Part shown: positions 12,352 through 25,339 of the stretch, piece after piece
Numbering within the stretch: position 1 is the first letter of the stretch
Layout of the letters: the number at the start of each line of letters is the position of its first letter
DNA from: Bicyclus anynana
Taxonomy: Eukaryota; Arthropoda; Insecta; Lepidoptera; Nymphalidae
DNA length: 64,000 nt
Reading direction: 5' to 3'
Assembly (NCBI RefSeq): GCF_947172395.1
Contig: NC_069083.1
Location: 11,874,501 to 11,938,500, forward strand
Notes under the pieces: generated by a model
The model's database searches: none
The model's input: only the letters and a program-made list of their open reading frames with translations
Told to the model about the DNA's origin: nothing
Made by a program: the position numbers and the translations under genes

Positions 12352-12485
12352 CCTTATCAGCCGATAGACGTCTACTGCTGGACATAGGCCTCTTACATGG
12401 ACCTCCAAGCACAACGATCTCGAGCCGCCAGCATCCAACGGCTCTCTGCAACCTCTTGATGTCCTCTCTTCACCCACTAGGTGGA
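12352..12485 (-). mobile_element. RTE-like 3' remnant (short)
   Basis: Has CAGCCGATAGACGTCTACTG and GAGCCGCCAGCATCCAACGG, the same 3' end as at 9440 and 20735. Confidence 0.65.
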
Positions 12486-12531
12486 CCTACATACAATATG
12501 AAGTATATAGTTTGGTCAGGAAATTTTTAAC

Positions 12532-12581
12532 TATCATTAGGTAATAGTTCAGAAATTATCATTAGGTAATAGTTCAGAAAT
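12532..12581. repeat. Exact tandem duplication, 25 bp x 2
   Basis: TATCATTAGGTAATAGTTC plus six bases is repeated without a mismatch (12532-12556, 12557-12581). Confidence 0.9.
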
Positions 12582-12659
12582 TACAAGAAATCTTGAGCTT
12601 TAAAGTATTCTAAGTTCCATAATCTATAAAATTTAGCACCCACTTAGATACCACCCTAT

Positions 12660-12790
12660 CGACATAGACGTGCTGCTAAGCGATTTAGCGTTGGTATGAT
12701 TGATCCGTAATTGTTGTCAAAGGATAACTGTAAAGAGTACGGTCGAATTGAGAAACGTCCTCCTTTCTTTGAAGTCGGTTAAAAAATATA
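12660..12790. repeat. SINE-A fragment fused to a GAAGTCGGTT-type end
   Basis: Contains GCTAAGCGATTTAGCGTT from the SINE-A body, then CTTTGAAGTCGGTTAAAAAA, the end sequence of the element at 45675 and 58375. Confidence 0.4.
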
Positions 12791-13479
12791 AAAAAAATTA
12801 GTAGTTAGGTTTTCAAATTAATAATATATTACGAACAAAAATAAACTATTAATCGAAATGAAATTCTTCCATCTTTCAAGGTCAAATGGTTCATCAATGA
12901 TAATATGAGTAGTCGGTTGGCTATTTCACCAGTTATTTAGATAACTCAAGATCTGGAAGCTTTTCGCAAGAACTACTTGTAACATTTTATAAAATTTCAC
13001 TTTTATAAGTTTATTCATAAGAAATACCCACTTAAACAATAATTAGACGGAAAAAGCTAAGGGGCCACCCGATGTTAAGTGAAAACTATCACCTATATTA
13101 GAGCTTAAATTCATATAAGTTGCCAGGAACGTCTACAGGTAACGCGTTGCCAAAAATTAAACATGGTGGTAGTACTTCTCCGGACGAGCTCTGCCACGAA
13201 GAGAGTCACAGTACTACATAATGATAAAATACCAACCTGAAATAACAAATATTGAGCGCGTATACTCGTAGGTAAGTATTACACGTGATTGGAAGACAAA
13301 GCCGAGACTGGAAACTTGTTAAAAACAAAACGACTCTATATTGAACTGCCAGTAATGGGACTCTCAATCATTCGGAACACGTCTGTCTAAAATCGAGTAA
13401 ACGTCCACGGATGTAACAAACAAATTGAAGCATTTTATTTCCTTTGTTCTCATTCCGACCGGCGACGAGGCCCGTCAAT

Positions 13480-14600
13480 GTGCCATTCGTAGCGCGGATA
13501 GGTATGCGTGCGAATCCCCGAACAGCGGTGAAATATCAGCAAGACTATTTCCCGACATTGCACACCGCTTGGATACCTGGTATTTTTGAACCGACAAATC
13601 TATGACAGTCGACGCTATGATTTTATTTGAGGCCTGTTAGTTGAACGATAATTTTTACTAAATCTGTACTAAATTAGAGGTAGCAATTTTTAAGCTATTG
13701 CATACCTTTTATCGCGGGCTTTGAGCGCGGCGATCGAATCAAGAAATTCCGTAACAAAAATAAACCGTGCATCAAGATAACACATTTCGACGTTGTCTTA
13801 ACTACTTAACTGGACAAGTGTTGTGAAACTAAGGGGCAAACTTATTAACCATTGTTCGATTTCAGCTCAACTTATAGGCATTTTTTATTTATATAATATT
13901 ATATGTATTTATATTTTTATTCTTTTATAAAGAAAAAAAAATACTGCATAAATAAAATAAATAAGTAAGTAATTATAATTATTGCAATCATGCCTCACTG
14001 TAAGGAAGATGCAGCTAACGCCGGTTTGCCTAGAAATCACATACTCACTCTTGACTGGAAGATACCCGGAATCCCCGCACAGCAATGAAATATCAGCCTT
14101 GCACACCACTTGGATACCTGATACTTTTGAACCGACAAATCTATAACAGTCAAGGCTATGATTAATTTATTTTAGGCCTGTGAGTTGAACAATTTAATAA
14201 ACAAATTCAAATTTTCTAAATGTAGCTTATAGCTTAATAAATTCAATTATTTCAGGGACAGAAGGGCTGGCATTTTTTTTTTTTTTGCACAAAGGATCAA
14301 CCTGACTGTCCAATGCGGATATGCAGCCAGTATTCTTGCCACTATTCCACGTGGACATGATTTGTATAAATAATAAGTCAGCTGTTCCTTATTCGTATTC
14401 TTTCTTAACAATTTCCTAAAATATAATTTATTTAACAATAGACTAAAGCTTAATTATTTCTGATGACTAACGAAGATGCAGGCTACGGCGTTCTAAAAAC
14501 TGGATAGTGAATTCCCGAACAGCAGAGAAATGTCAGTAAACTACAAATTTCCGACAATTCCAGCTCCGCTTGGGTAATTTTTGAATGTTAACGCTTGGCT
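13480..14600. repeat. Three diverged direct repeats of unknown type
   Basis: Units near 13500-13650, 14060-14195 and 14505-14600 share TGAAATATCAGC, CTTGGATACCTG and TTTTGAACCGACAAATCTAT in the same order. No coding or transposon hallmark; the third copy is weakest. Confidence 0.5.
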
Positions 14601-15865
14601 TGACTTGAAGATGGCCACGTCGTAGGTGGTAGGAAATACTGAAGCTTCAAGCATTTAATGGTTGTTTTAAAATAAAATTTACTTACTACAGGAAAAGTAC
14701 AAATAAAATCCTTTCTTTAAAATATATGCGGCACCGGTGGCTTAACGCGCTCTCCGGGGCATTTAACACCACTAACTTCTGAACTCCAGGCTGCTAATGA
14801 GAATATCTAATAATGCATAAAAGGTAGCTTAACACTGCATATCCCAATCCAGGAACGGATCGGAAATCGCACATATTATATTAACCACTAGACCAGGGTT
14901 TCTCAATGGGGGGGAACGGCAGGGGGTTAGCGACAAGATTTACGTAATGGTGGCTTGATAAATAGCGATTCAGAATTAAGTCTTCAAAATTACTTCTAAC
15001 ATTGAATCCATTTGCGACAAGAAACAAGCACACCCATCACATTAATATTACAAAGACATTTCTTTTGATACTTTATGTGTTAGGTACCTTTTATTCGAAT
15101 AAAAACCTTATTTTCTTCACAGTCAAATTTTTATTTTCTTTGGGGGGGAAGTCATTACTTAGTAAGGGGTTCGCTGTCACTTGGAAATTTTTACAGGGGT
15201 TCGTGGAGCCGAAAGTTTGAAAAACCCTGCACTAGACCAACCAGGCCTTTTGGTTTATGTTACCTACATACGAGTATATTCATCATAATAATCTTTAAAT
15301 ACTCAAATGAATAATACCTAAAGGCATTTCAATCAAAGAGGCAGTATTACCTACGTTAGTATCTTCCTACTTACTCGTAGATTTATAAGTCGTTTTGATG
15401 AGCACTAGAGCGTTAAGACCAAAAGCTAGCAGATTGGAAGAGCGAGCATTCACCTCCAGATGTAACCGAAGCGAAATACGTAGCGTCTATACATCTACGT
15501 AAAAGTGAAAAGATTAGTTGCACTTTAGCAATATTAAGGTACGAATAGCATCGGTATTAGGAAGATAAATCTTTTCTAAGCTTAGTAAGCCGTACTCAGC
15601 TTAAGTCTATATATTATTAAATTTATGCGAGTACATATTATACTTAATAGGATACTTTTCAGCTGATTTCTTTAAAATTTGATCGCCTTACGATCTCATT
15701 GCCAACGACTGTACCCACGAGGTTGTTGAATCCTTGGTAGGGTTATTAAATATTGGGTGTCTTTCAAGAAATTATCAATAATAACCCGGAGTTGAGCAAC
15801 CGGCGGTGTAACAACCGTTATTTGTTTCGGTTTCTACTCTATCTTTAACATCTGATACCACCATC
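14600..15865. other. Intergenic; possible hAT-like fragments
   Basis: CCAGGGTTTCTCAATGGGGG (14893) and TTTGAAAAACCCTGCAC (15217) are inverted and resemble hAT-type termini bracketing about 340 bp. Otherwise nothing. Confidence 0.35.
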
Positions 15866-15871
15866 ATCGTG

Positions 15872-16215
15872 AGATACATGATAGCCAAGTGCATATGACC
15901 TCTGCCTCTAATTCCGGAGGGTGGTGGGTTCGAATCCGGTCCGGGGCATGTACCTCAAAGGCTCCAACTTTTCTTTTGTGTGCATTTTAAGAAAATTAAA
16001 TATCACGTGTCTCAAACGATGAAGGAAAAAATCGTGAGGAAACCTGAATACCAAAGAATTTTCTTAGTTCTCTGCGTGTGTGAAGTCTGCCAATCCGCAT
16101 TGGACCAGCGAAGCGTGGTGGACTATTGGCCTAACCCCTCTCATTCTGAGAAGAGACTCGAGCTCAGCAGTGAGCCGAAAAAAGTGATGCCGAGCCGTAG
16201 ATAACGACGACCACC
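15872..16215 (+). repeat. SINE-B, full length
   Basis: Head with B box GGTTCGAATCC, then CGGTCCGGGGCATG, CGTGAGGAAACCTG, CCAATCCGCATTGG and GAGCTCAGCAGTGAGCCG, ending in an ACCATCATC tail. The orientation, head to simple-repeat tail, is clear in this copy. Confidence 0.85.
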
Positions 16216-16490
16216 ATCATCAGACTATTTTTAGAAAACTAAAACTACTTAGGCTTTAATATAAAACTATTTTTAGTACTATTTACCTAAAAATAGGCTC
16301 AAAATGTTGATGATTAGGTAGGTATGGCATTTTAAAACAAAGCAATACAAATTGTAGATCGATACATTATGTTATTCTAGGTATTAAAAACAGATTAAGT
16401 GTCCTGGTAAACTAGTTTGATGAAGACCTAGATCGCCAAGCCATTTATGATCTAAGCAAGTGCCCCAACACTTAGGTAGATATAGTTTGA

Positions 16491-16599
16491 TAGATTGGCT
16501 TGATATAATAAACGATCTGGTAAAGTCTACTATACCAGATCGTTTATTATATCAAGCCAATCTATTTTGTTGGTAGGTACCTATACCTACCAACAAAAT
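16491..16599. repeat. Two adjoining perfect hairpins
   Basis: First: arms 16491-16522 and 16533-16564, 32 bp, exact, 10-base loop. Second: arms 16564-16579 and 16584-16599, 16 bp, exact, sharing a base with the first. Neither is related to other repeats in the window. Confidence 0.9.
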
Positions 16600-16609
16600 T
16601 TTACAGTAT

Positions 16610-17920
16610 TAACATCATTAAGTAGTACTTATATATAGTTATTATGTAGTATTTATTACCTATAGTACCTAAGTACTCATTGTAGATATTTTTCGCTTTG
16701 GTTTGGTTTCTGCCATGTTTGATACGCAGTCGCACAATATGCATACCGGTACCTACTTCTAAAATTAGGTTAGGTTTTATAAAAAAAATAAAATATATAT
16801 CAACCGACTTCAAAAACATACCGACCTAACTGAAAATCGAAAAATAACATTGTATTATGTTCTAGCTACTAATCAGCTGTTCAGATCAACTGCTAACTCG
16901 GTGATGTATCAAGTCATGACAGAATATTATAAAGGTAAAGGTTATTCAGATTGTGTTCTTTCATGTAGCTCTTGAAACGGCTACTAGCCTAAATTTAATA
17001 ACGGTGGTGTATCTACCATTTGCGTTTTATCCATTAATTATGGGACACCCTATATAACCTAATAAAAATTCCTGTAATAGACTTGTCAAGTCTATCAGTT
17101 TAGACAAGGACTTTATAAGCCTCGACGACTCCATAATTACTAAGTAACTCGACTAATAGGTTTGACACAGACGATAACAAAGCAATATCTACTTAATAGT
17201 AAAGTGGTAAAGTTGCCTTGTAGCGTAGACATTAATTTATTCAAAGCGTAACTGAAAGCTGGTCCTGTTTTACGTAATAGGTACCTACTCGTTACAATTT
17301 CTGGGCCGCGGGCTTAGACAAATTGCCTTTGGCGTAAATGAGTTACGAAGTATCTGGCGATTAAGTAAGATACAACTTTATTAAAGCTACAATAGAAAGG
17401 TAAGATTTTAATAGGCTGGTAACTAAATAGGGTAATCAGTTAATCCAATGTAGATAGAAGTAAAGATGGCTTAATTTATGTTGAAAAGAAGTAAGATTAT
17501 CACTTTTATTACTTAAACAAAATGAAGTACCTACCTTGCTTTAAAAGGATGCTTGTTCCAATAAAGTTGAAGGGACGTGACTAATAACTTTACTCGGTGT
17601 CGTCGGTAGCCGCTGTGGATATGTTATGATCTATAGATTGCCTTAGTACAGTAATTAGCCTGTGCAGATCATGATCAAACACTAAGGGAATGTAAACATA
17701 TCGCCTCGCCGTCAACCCGAATGCGGCCAATGACATAATTAGAAAAATAGACAAATTGTCAAACAATGCAACGGAGTAGTCCCAGACCCATATATTTCGT
17801 TCCAATGCCACGAAAGCAAAATTTCCCGTCGAGATGCTGGTATGGTATGGTATGTATGTATGGTAATGGTAACCATTCTGTCTGGTAAGTAGACGTTACG
17901 TCGTTTGGTCTACAATGGTC
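16610..17920. other. Intergenic, nothing recognised
   Basis: AT-rich, no coding reading. CAACCGACTTC at 16801 is a short piece of a repeat end. Confidence 0.4.
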
Positions 17921-17924
17921 GAAT

Positions 17925-18175
17925 ATGACAAGGCGACGCCGCCGCAGGGGCCGCAATTTGAGGTCGAGGCGGCAGGGGTGAGGGAGGCAAGCGTGAACGA
18001 AGGCATATTCGGATTCAGGGAGACGTATAGTCGGATGCAATCTATAAAACGTATCCGAATAAGGTAAACGTAGGTAAGGTACGCGCAGGTCATACATAAA
18101 GTACGCTAAATCAAGACGCGTGAAGAGATAGGTAGGACGCTTTGGATAGGTGGGAAACACACGCCCTGCATAACC
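17925..18175. other. GC-rich block of unknown nature
   Basis: Contains GGCGACGCCGCCGCAGGGGC and several other G/C-rich stretches in an otherwise AT-rich 10 kb. It could be an untranslated first exon, a promoter or an old repeat. No frame has family motifs. Confidence 0.3.
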
Positions 18176-18179
18176 GGTG

Positions 18180-20730
18180 ATACATATACGGTGATAAAAT
18201 TTGTATTGCGCGGCTTAACGCACAATGTTCGGAAACGTCATAAAGATTGCATCCAACTATAGGTACGTGCGGGGACAGTGACGAGCGCCTCGTAAGCTTG
18301 TCTCGAGGAGAAGCAATTGCGTTTAGATTCCTTTTTCCTTTGTAATGTACCTAATGTACCTACGTTGCTGTAAGGAGTTTCATACAAAGAATACTGAAGA
18401 TTTTCGACTTGATGTGCAACCTCAAATCTCAATACTTAACCGGCTTAGGATAGGCACCAAACGCTAATTGTTAACGTTGTCTTTTCGATTTCACCGCTAA
18501 TCTCTCTAGAGATACTTTATTATCTCTCTCGTCAGGTATGCCTAGGTCACATGATAATGAATAAAACACAGTATCAAAAATCCAATAAGGATCATAATTT
18601 ATTTATAAAATTATATATACACTTTACAATTGACCAAACGACCTTTAGCGCGACGAAGTATTTATTAAAACACATCAAATAAATCTGACCGCATAAAATA
18701 AAACTAGCAATTCTATACAATAAAATTGGCTATTTGTGAATTTATACATATTAACAAAATCCTCTTACGTCTGTTAAATTAATACTATTTTAATGGTAGA
18801 GTCAGATTCTCCAATACTAGATCATACTAAAGGTCGTAATGTGACACGTGGCGCGTCCAACGCAAAATCTTTTCATTGGTAATAATAATAAAATCTAATA
18901 TTTACAAGTATTATTTACATTTTCACAATTCGCCAGTCATTTTATATTTTTATTAGAATAAAAACATCTACGATATTCTTATATTTCATATTTGTTTCAT
19001 ATTATCTACGTTGGTGATAAATAAAATATATATAGTTGTAAGAAACGTATGTTGTGGCAAGAGACAGTGAATTTTTTTAAAGAAATTTGGATATAAAAGT
19101 CACAGAATAGAACCTCTACTTGTTTATATCCTAAAAGCTTCATCCACAAATGACGTACAGTGTGACGCAAAAGAGTAGAAAATAAAGGAGGGCGCTGTAG
19201 CTAAATTGAAATTGAATTAGCTACTCCAGGTAATGTATTTTTAATATGAAATCTCATGAACAAAACGCCTGTCCTAATAGTGTTTATGGCAATAGACAAT
19301 ACAATATTCAAAAACCTAGAACCACTTTTTAATTTTTTTTTAGATATTGAAGTTTTAATTGACATGCAAGTACTCAACTTTCTTTATCATCTTCTAACAT
19401 GTTATACATATACCTATGCAAAATCAAGGACTTAGTAGAATTTACGTTTAAACTATGGCCTTTCAACTTGTCACCCGTGGATGAGAACTTTTAAAATGAT
19501 AAATAAGATATATTTATTTATAGAGAAGATTCCATTCATTATTTTGACAATTGAAAAATCCGCCACAAGTCTTTTCTATCGCTTCATCAGTAAATTTTTA
19601 CAACTAAATACAGATTCAATGCAAACTAAATGCCTCAAAACTCAATAATGTGCATCTGTGCCGCGTATGGATTATATTAAGCGTAAGATCAAAGAAAGCA
19701 TCCATCAGAATTTTCAATTTCATTGTTTTATCGTATTTTTTTATAATATCCAAGGTATAATTTTTAGTTATACCCTCAGACCAATTACCATAGGACCTGC
19801 CTCGCTAGACGTTACCCCCCTGTCAAAAGTATATGATCACGATCTAACGCTGTTTATACAAACTGCGTCTATAGAATCGATGTTTCATTGTGTTAAAGTT
19901 ACACGTGTGTGTATTATGGGTGTTAAATATTTTTATTTTATTTATTTATTTATTTTATTTCCTCGACCCCCTCGAAAAAAAATCTACAAATAATTTTGTT
20001 GATGTATTTGATTGTGTTCCAAGTCCAAAGGTAATTTATAAGTCTGGTCTGGTGGAATTACAGAAAAAAAACGTAAGCCTAGAGGCCGGTTTTATTATAA
20101 ATTAAGAGTGTACCCTCAAACTTTTGAAGTATTACTAGATGTCTTTCTATTTAATCTCTAAAAATCCATTTTGAATATTTGTGACAAATAGGAAAAAAGC
20201 AATTCTAGGATTAGGGTGTGTTGTGTTGTGTGATCTTACGCCAAAATTTTTTTAAACATATTCTTCTGATGTTAATTCTTATTACATATATAAATTTTAA
20301 CTACATTTTTATCACAATCTCAAGAATCTATGTTTAATAATTTAAAATGAATACTTGGTACTTTTGCTAATAGAGGAAAGCTGTCAATAACCATTTCTAT
20401 TCATATTATGTTTAAATTATTTAATTATATTTGTGGATTGTTAAAATTTACAAATAAGCAGTGTTAACATTAATAAATGAATTCATTAATAACTCACGAG
20501 TGATTATTCAAAAATTAAATAATATTATTCACATATTACAATCATATTATGCATAGATGACAAAAAACAATAAATTAAAGACTAAGTTATGCAGTTAAAA
20601 TCCCTCTATACCTTCCACTTTTTCTAGACAAAAATCTTATTTTTCGAGAAAGTTTATTCCTGTAACTTAGCCTTTAAAATTAACAAAATAAAATAAATTG
20701 AGGAAATAAATATAGAAATTCATTGCTTCA
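18180..20730. other. AT-rich stretch without a gene
   Basis: Very AT-rich with many AATAAA-like words. It could be the 3' UTR of an undetected gene. Around 19765-19890 a fragment with CTAGACGTTAC and GTATATGATCA matches the MITE at 25950-26306. Confidence 0.3.
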
Positions 20731-20734
20731 TCAT

Positions 20735-20795
20735 AATTATCATCATGTCAGCCGACGGACGTCCACTGCAGGACATAGGCCTTTTATAGGGACTC
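20735..20795 (-). mobile_element. RTE-like 3' end, very short
   Basis: TCAGCCGACGGACGTCCACT followed by GGACATAGGCC, the same 3' end as the larger copies. Confidence 0.65.
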
Positions 20796-21084
20796 ATTCT
20801 CATCTTTGCTTCATATCAATTAAAACCAGTCAGTTTTGTAAACACAACAGTTTCTTGTAAGAAATGAAGTTTAAGGAGGTGGTTCAGAATATGGTGAAAT
20901 CTTCACCACATTCTGACAAGTATTGGATAGCGTATTCATCAAATTTATCTTTGTCAAAGTGATGAAGCCTAATAAAAGGCCAGGCTCTTCCCTCCTCATA
21001 GGTGGGGGGGGTGGGGGGATTTAGGAAGCCTGTGGTGCATAAACCCACCTCGCGGTAGATATGCGGGCTTGTGGTGATAATGTT

Positions 21085-21190
21085 AGAACCTCAATAGCTC
21101 AATGGTAAAGCGATCAGACTCATCACCGAGGGGTGGTTCGATGCCATTGTCGTCCTAATACAGTATATTCCGACTACTTGGGAGGGGAAT
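21085..21190 (+). repeat. SINE-C head (tRNA-like)
   Basis: CCTCAATAGCTCAATGGTAA (A-box-like) and GGTGGTTCGATGCC (B-box-like). Relatives at 36515-36605 and 40310-40435. It lacks a tRNA fold or acceptor stem that I can draw, so it is not a tRNA gene. Confidence 0.6.
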
Positions 21191-21549
21191 GTATTAAATA
21201 CCATTTTATATTATAATAATACAGAGATAACGTCAAAACGACAAAAAATTTCTATTGTTGCAATCCTAATGTTGTAATCCTGTAAATAGTTTCTGGAGAA
21301 AATAAATAATTTTGATAAATTAAAAGTGAATTCGTAGATTTGAATATCAAAAATAGTTTATTTTATATCCTTCTGTTTGTCTGTGTTCACTGACCATATA
21401 AATTTGGACCATCTCCTTTATAGGAAACAATATAATTGAAAGGAATTTAATACTGTATGTTTATACGTGCACAATGAAAAACATAAATTACGACTAAATA
21501 CAAAAATACTGCTCAGAAGTGCTCTGAGCAATATTTGTATTATTTAAAT

Positions 21550-21670
21550 ATAAAACGTCGTTCCTCAGAATATTGAAAACTCCAGAAGGCATGATCGCGC
21601 ATATGAATGAAGCCGTCGAAATTACTCTTTTCTGGTGTAGTTTTACGAATAAACGATTAGTTCCTATTAT
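21550..21670 (-). repeat. Repeat with shared reading LFVKLHQKRV
   Basis: The minus-strand reading contains RLFVKLHQKRVIS and SGVFNIL. A plus-strand copy at 62236-62345 reads CLFVKLHQKRVVS and PGVFCIL. Probably a dispersed repeat and not a gene. Confidence 0.4.
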
Positions 21671-21679
21671 TTTTTTTTT

Positions 21680-22000
21680 CATTCTTTACAAGTTAGGCCT
21701 TCAGTACAATCTCACCTAGTGGTAAGTGATGATGCAATCTAAGATGGAAGTGGGCTAACTTGTTAGGAGGAGGATGAAAATCCACACCCCTTCCGGTTTC
21801 TACACGACATCGTACCGGAACGCTAAATCGCTTGGCGGTATGTCTTTGTCGGTAGGGTGGTAACTAGCCACGGCCGAAGCCTCCCACCAGCCAGACCTGG
21901 ACCAATTAAGAAAATCTCAATCGGTCCAGCCGGGGATCGAACCCAGGACCTCCGTTTTGGAAATCCACCGTGAATACCACTGCGCCACGGAGGCTGTATT
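21680..22000 (-). repeat. SINE-A, full length
   Basis: Minus orientation: head GCCTCCGTGGCGCAGTGG at 21993 down, B box GGTTCGATCCC, then the body to the T run at 21670. This is one of the best preserved copies. Confidence 0.88.
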
Positions 22001-22004
22001 ACCT

Positions 22005-24630
22005 TATGTATGCCGTGTTGTGTGACATGCAATTTTTGGACACAATGCGTGATTTATAATGACGGCTGCACATGGTTTTTGGTGTTTTCTGTATTCTGAG
22101 TTTAGATAATATTCTTGACAGCTTACCTCGAACAATTAAAGCCAAATAAACATTATTTATCAATGGCTAATTCTATGCGTAATAAAGGCTATTGCAGACT
22201 TGCACAACTTGCATAACATTTACCTCTTTAGATACTAAGATGAACACCATTGCAGCACACAGACGAACTTCACAGCCCTGACTTAACGCCCTTAAAGTGT
22301 TTACCAGACCAGTAGGCCTAACATGCAGCCAAGTGACGAGAAATATACAACATAACCACCAATGAAGGCGGAGTAGTCCTAGTCCCATCTCCTTCGTACC
22401 AACGCAAATAAAAGGGATAGCGGATATTACCTTACGAGTTCTATTCTTACTAGTTCATAATACAATAGCAAAGAGTCGGTTATTTTCATTTGGGACACCT
22501 ATTCGAGTTAGGTATATGATATCTTCAGTTTCACGATTGGATTTGAACGTAAGCTTCAACGCAACTTTTGACGCATTAAGATTCTAAGCTTCACTGGAAA
22601 AGTCATTTTTCTCTAAAGGTATTAAAAAAATCCGCTAGGGGCAGCACGGAGGGGGGTATTTAGGTAGGTACTAATGTATTGAATTTAAAACTAAAGTGTC
22701 GCTTACTAGAATTTGACGGTCATATGTCCGAATAGGGTAGTTGACTCATATCAAATTTAATATAAAAAATATTAATTTGATGTACTAAACGTCAAACTAA
22801 TTGTTAACTGCTATTTTTGTCAAACGTCCCGTTTGTAAGGGATTTGTTAGTGCCGTCACGAAACAGTTGAAATATTGACTGTCATGGCCGACAGGCGTTT
22901 TGGCTCGTATTGTAAAAAACATTCATGTCTTTTCTCAAAAAAAAAAAATAAAAAAATATTTCAATCTAGTAGAACGATAATGAACTATTTAAGAACATTA
23001 AAAAAAAGAAAGTGTCAACTAACCTATTGTACCTCCCCCCGGTGCTTGTTACTAGCGGTTTTTTTACAACCTTTGGAGGAAAATGGCTTATTGGAATAAT
23101 TTATAATGGGCATAACAGCTAAACGACGTGTATTAGTATCTGGTATACAATCTAAGGACGCGGCTTTGTAAATCCACAATAATCTCGAAACTTTAAGTCG
23201 CGCATTATAGGCAAAGAGCATAGACTATTTGGCAGTGCCACTTTCAAATAAGATTAGAGAAGGGAAAAGACATCTCTTTAAATTTTTAACATAGGTAATT
23301 CAGATAACTATATTAACATTGTAAACGTCAATAACAGTTTTTTTAGAACCGAGCATCCATCAATAATTCGCCTATATTCGCCTCTCAATCGCACAGTATT
23401 GTGCAGAACAAGAAAAATATACAGGAAGAAATTTTTTTTAGTGCGGATATTTTTATATTTTGTACATAAACAAAATTTAATGATCACGTATTTTTTCTTT
23501 TTTTTTTTAACTCAAAAATAACAAAATTATCGTTAGCTAAAGTTATTTACTTTTGAACAGAATTTTAGGGTCACCCTATTGTGCGTTTATTTTATTTTCG
23601 TTTGATACCTAAAGGACGTCACCAGATCACTTTTAAGCTGAATATATCTTGTTAAGTAATAATATGTACATTATTTTGTTATTTTAGAGACATAAATTAA
23701 AAAAAAAAATTACATAAAATGTATCGAACTGTTTGTAGATTTATATTCTATTAATGATACAGAACCACGAAAAAAAATATCCGCACTAAAGACCGAATCA
23801 CCCTGTATAATGTGGACTATACATCACCTAATCATCCAAAATTTATTTGATTATTTTGAAAAAAATTTTTTTAGAATAACTAAGGTTTGATTATTTTCGA
23901 TTTGGTCAACACACGGTTTTTTTTTTTTTTAAACTAGTATAATTAGTTTTAGTTAATTAAGTGATGTATCTTCCACTTAAGTTTGATGCATTAATTAGTT
24001 TTTATGAGACACTTTGTATAATACAGCATTTAATTAGAAATGAATTAATACACGCAGTAGGATGAATCCCTTGGATGCACCAACGACCTACATACTGTCA
24101 ACCAACAAGACAGAAAAAAATATCGATCTCTCTTTCATTCCATCGCAACGAAAGAGAGAGCGGTATTTTCGATTACACCGCTATTGATCGACAATATGTC
24201 TCTTTTAATTGTGGAAAGAATTTTTAAAATCGGTCCAGTAGTTTCGGAAATTATTTGTAAATTTGTAATTATGAAAAATTCGAATGCTTAAACAAGAATG
24301 CTCGGCTAATCTGTCAATTTAAGTAAAATACATATTGCCGGTATCACCACCTTTTAATAAGTGTAATAGTTTACTCACAAGTTTTGTCAAGTAATTTGAC
24401 ATAAAAGCAATTGCCAAAGTTACGGTTAAACTATCCGACACCTAACAGTTGGCTTAACATGCGTACCAAGACATATCTTGTGAAGAAGAAATGACTAATA
24501 AGCTGCCGAACCGTTGCTATTTATTTATTTAGACCAAATTTATGCAAATATACAAAATAATTAACATACCATGACATACAGATTTTAAACATAAATATCA
24601 ATAGACACAGAAATACTTATTATTATTATT
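22005..24630. other. Intergenic; two inverted-repeat elements, no gene
   Basis: TTTAGTGCGGATATTTTTAT (23437) and AAATATCCGCACTAAA (23779) are inverted and bracket about 360 bp, probably a MITE. A GAAAGAGAGAGCGG block (24150) is related to 28770-28990. No coding sequence supported. Confidence 0.4.
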
Positions 24631-24634
24631 AATA

Positions 24635-25183
24635 TACAGGGTGCTCGGGAGTATCTTCCATAACTCTAGGGTTATTTTTTTAGGAAAATTAATTAAATAT
24701 GTCCAAGGAGCATGTTTTCTAAAATGTTAAATATTTTCGGCGTAAATAATATTTCTTTTGTAACTAGATCTTAAAATTTGTCAATTATACACGCATCCTT
24801 ATAATAATGACGTAGCGAATCTTATTCATTGATAAATATCACGAAGTAGCTAATTGGTGAAGTGCGGAGTACCAGTTGCAACTATCTCGTCGATATCGAC
24901 AAAGTCAGATACAGGCTGCATCCATACCACTACCAGAAAGTCCTGAAGTAATCAAGAAAATCATTGCCCCACAGAGGTAGTCGCTCGCATCAAAAATGTA
25001 GTCAGTACTTTCATTATCATCTTAACTTGTCATTAAATGAAAAAAAAATATTTCATTTTACCTAAAGGCGTGTGTTGCGTTATAAAAAGTTTTTTTTTAT
25101 TGAAAAAAATAAAATGATCATGCAGTTCTATAAGAGCTCGTCAACACCTTGAAGTTATGGGAAATACTCCCGAGCACCCTGTA
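24635..25183. mobile_element. TIR element (CAGGGTGCTCGGG ends) with TA target duplication
   Basis: Left end CAGGGTGCTCGGGAGTAT at 24637 and its inverted partner ending at 25181 match over 29 bp with two mismatches. TA flanks each end. There is no transposase frame inside, so it is non-autonomous. It sits just past the IntS6 stop codon. Confidence 0.8.
25096..25101 (-). terminator. Candidate IntS6 polyadenylation signal (AATAAA), inside a MITE
   Basis: I see no AATAAA or ATTAAA on the minus strand between the stop codon (25340) and the edge of the TIR element at 25183. The first AATAAA in the sense of the gene is here, about 240 nt past the stop and within the element. Use as the real poly(A) signal is inferred. 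Confidence 0.4.
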
Positions 25184-25339
25184 TATTGACTGCTTGGTTG
25201 ACAACATGCCATTTTGTCTTCACGTGTAATGGGTTGCATGTTAGAACTACATAGGTGGTGAAACCGGTCCTTAATATTAAAAACTTAACACAGTTTAGTG
25301 TGTGTGTGTACAAACGAACGTACGATTTCACACACCCCA

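Noticed and set aside
21085..21160. tRNA gene
   Set aside because: A and B boxes are present but no acceptor stem or full cloverleaf; this head recurs as a SINE. The same holds for the heads at 5108, 30976, 36515, 48960 and 56833.
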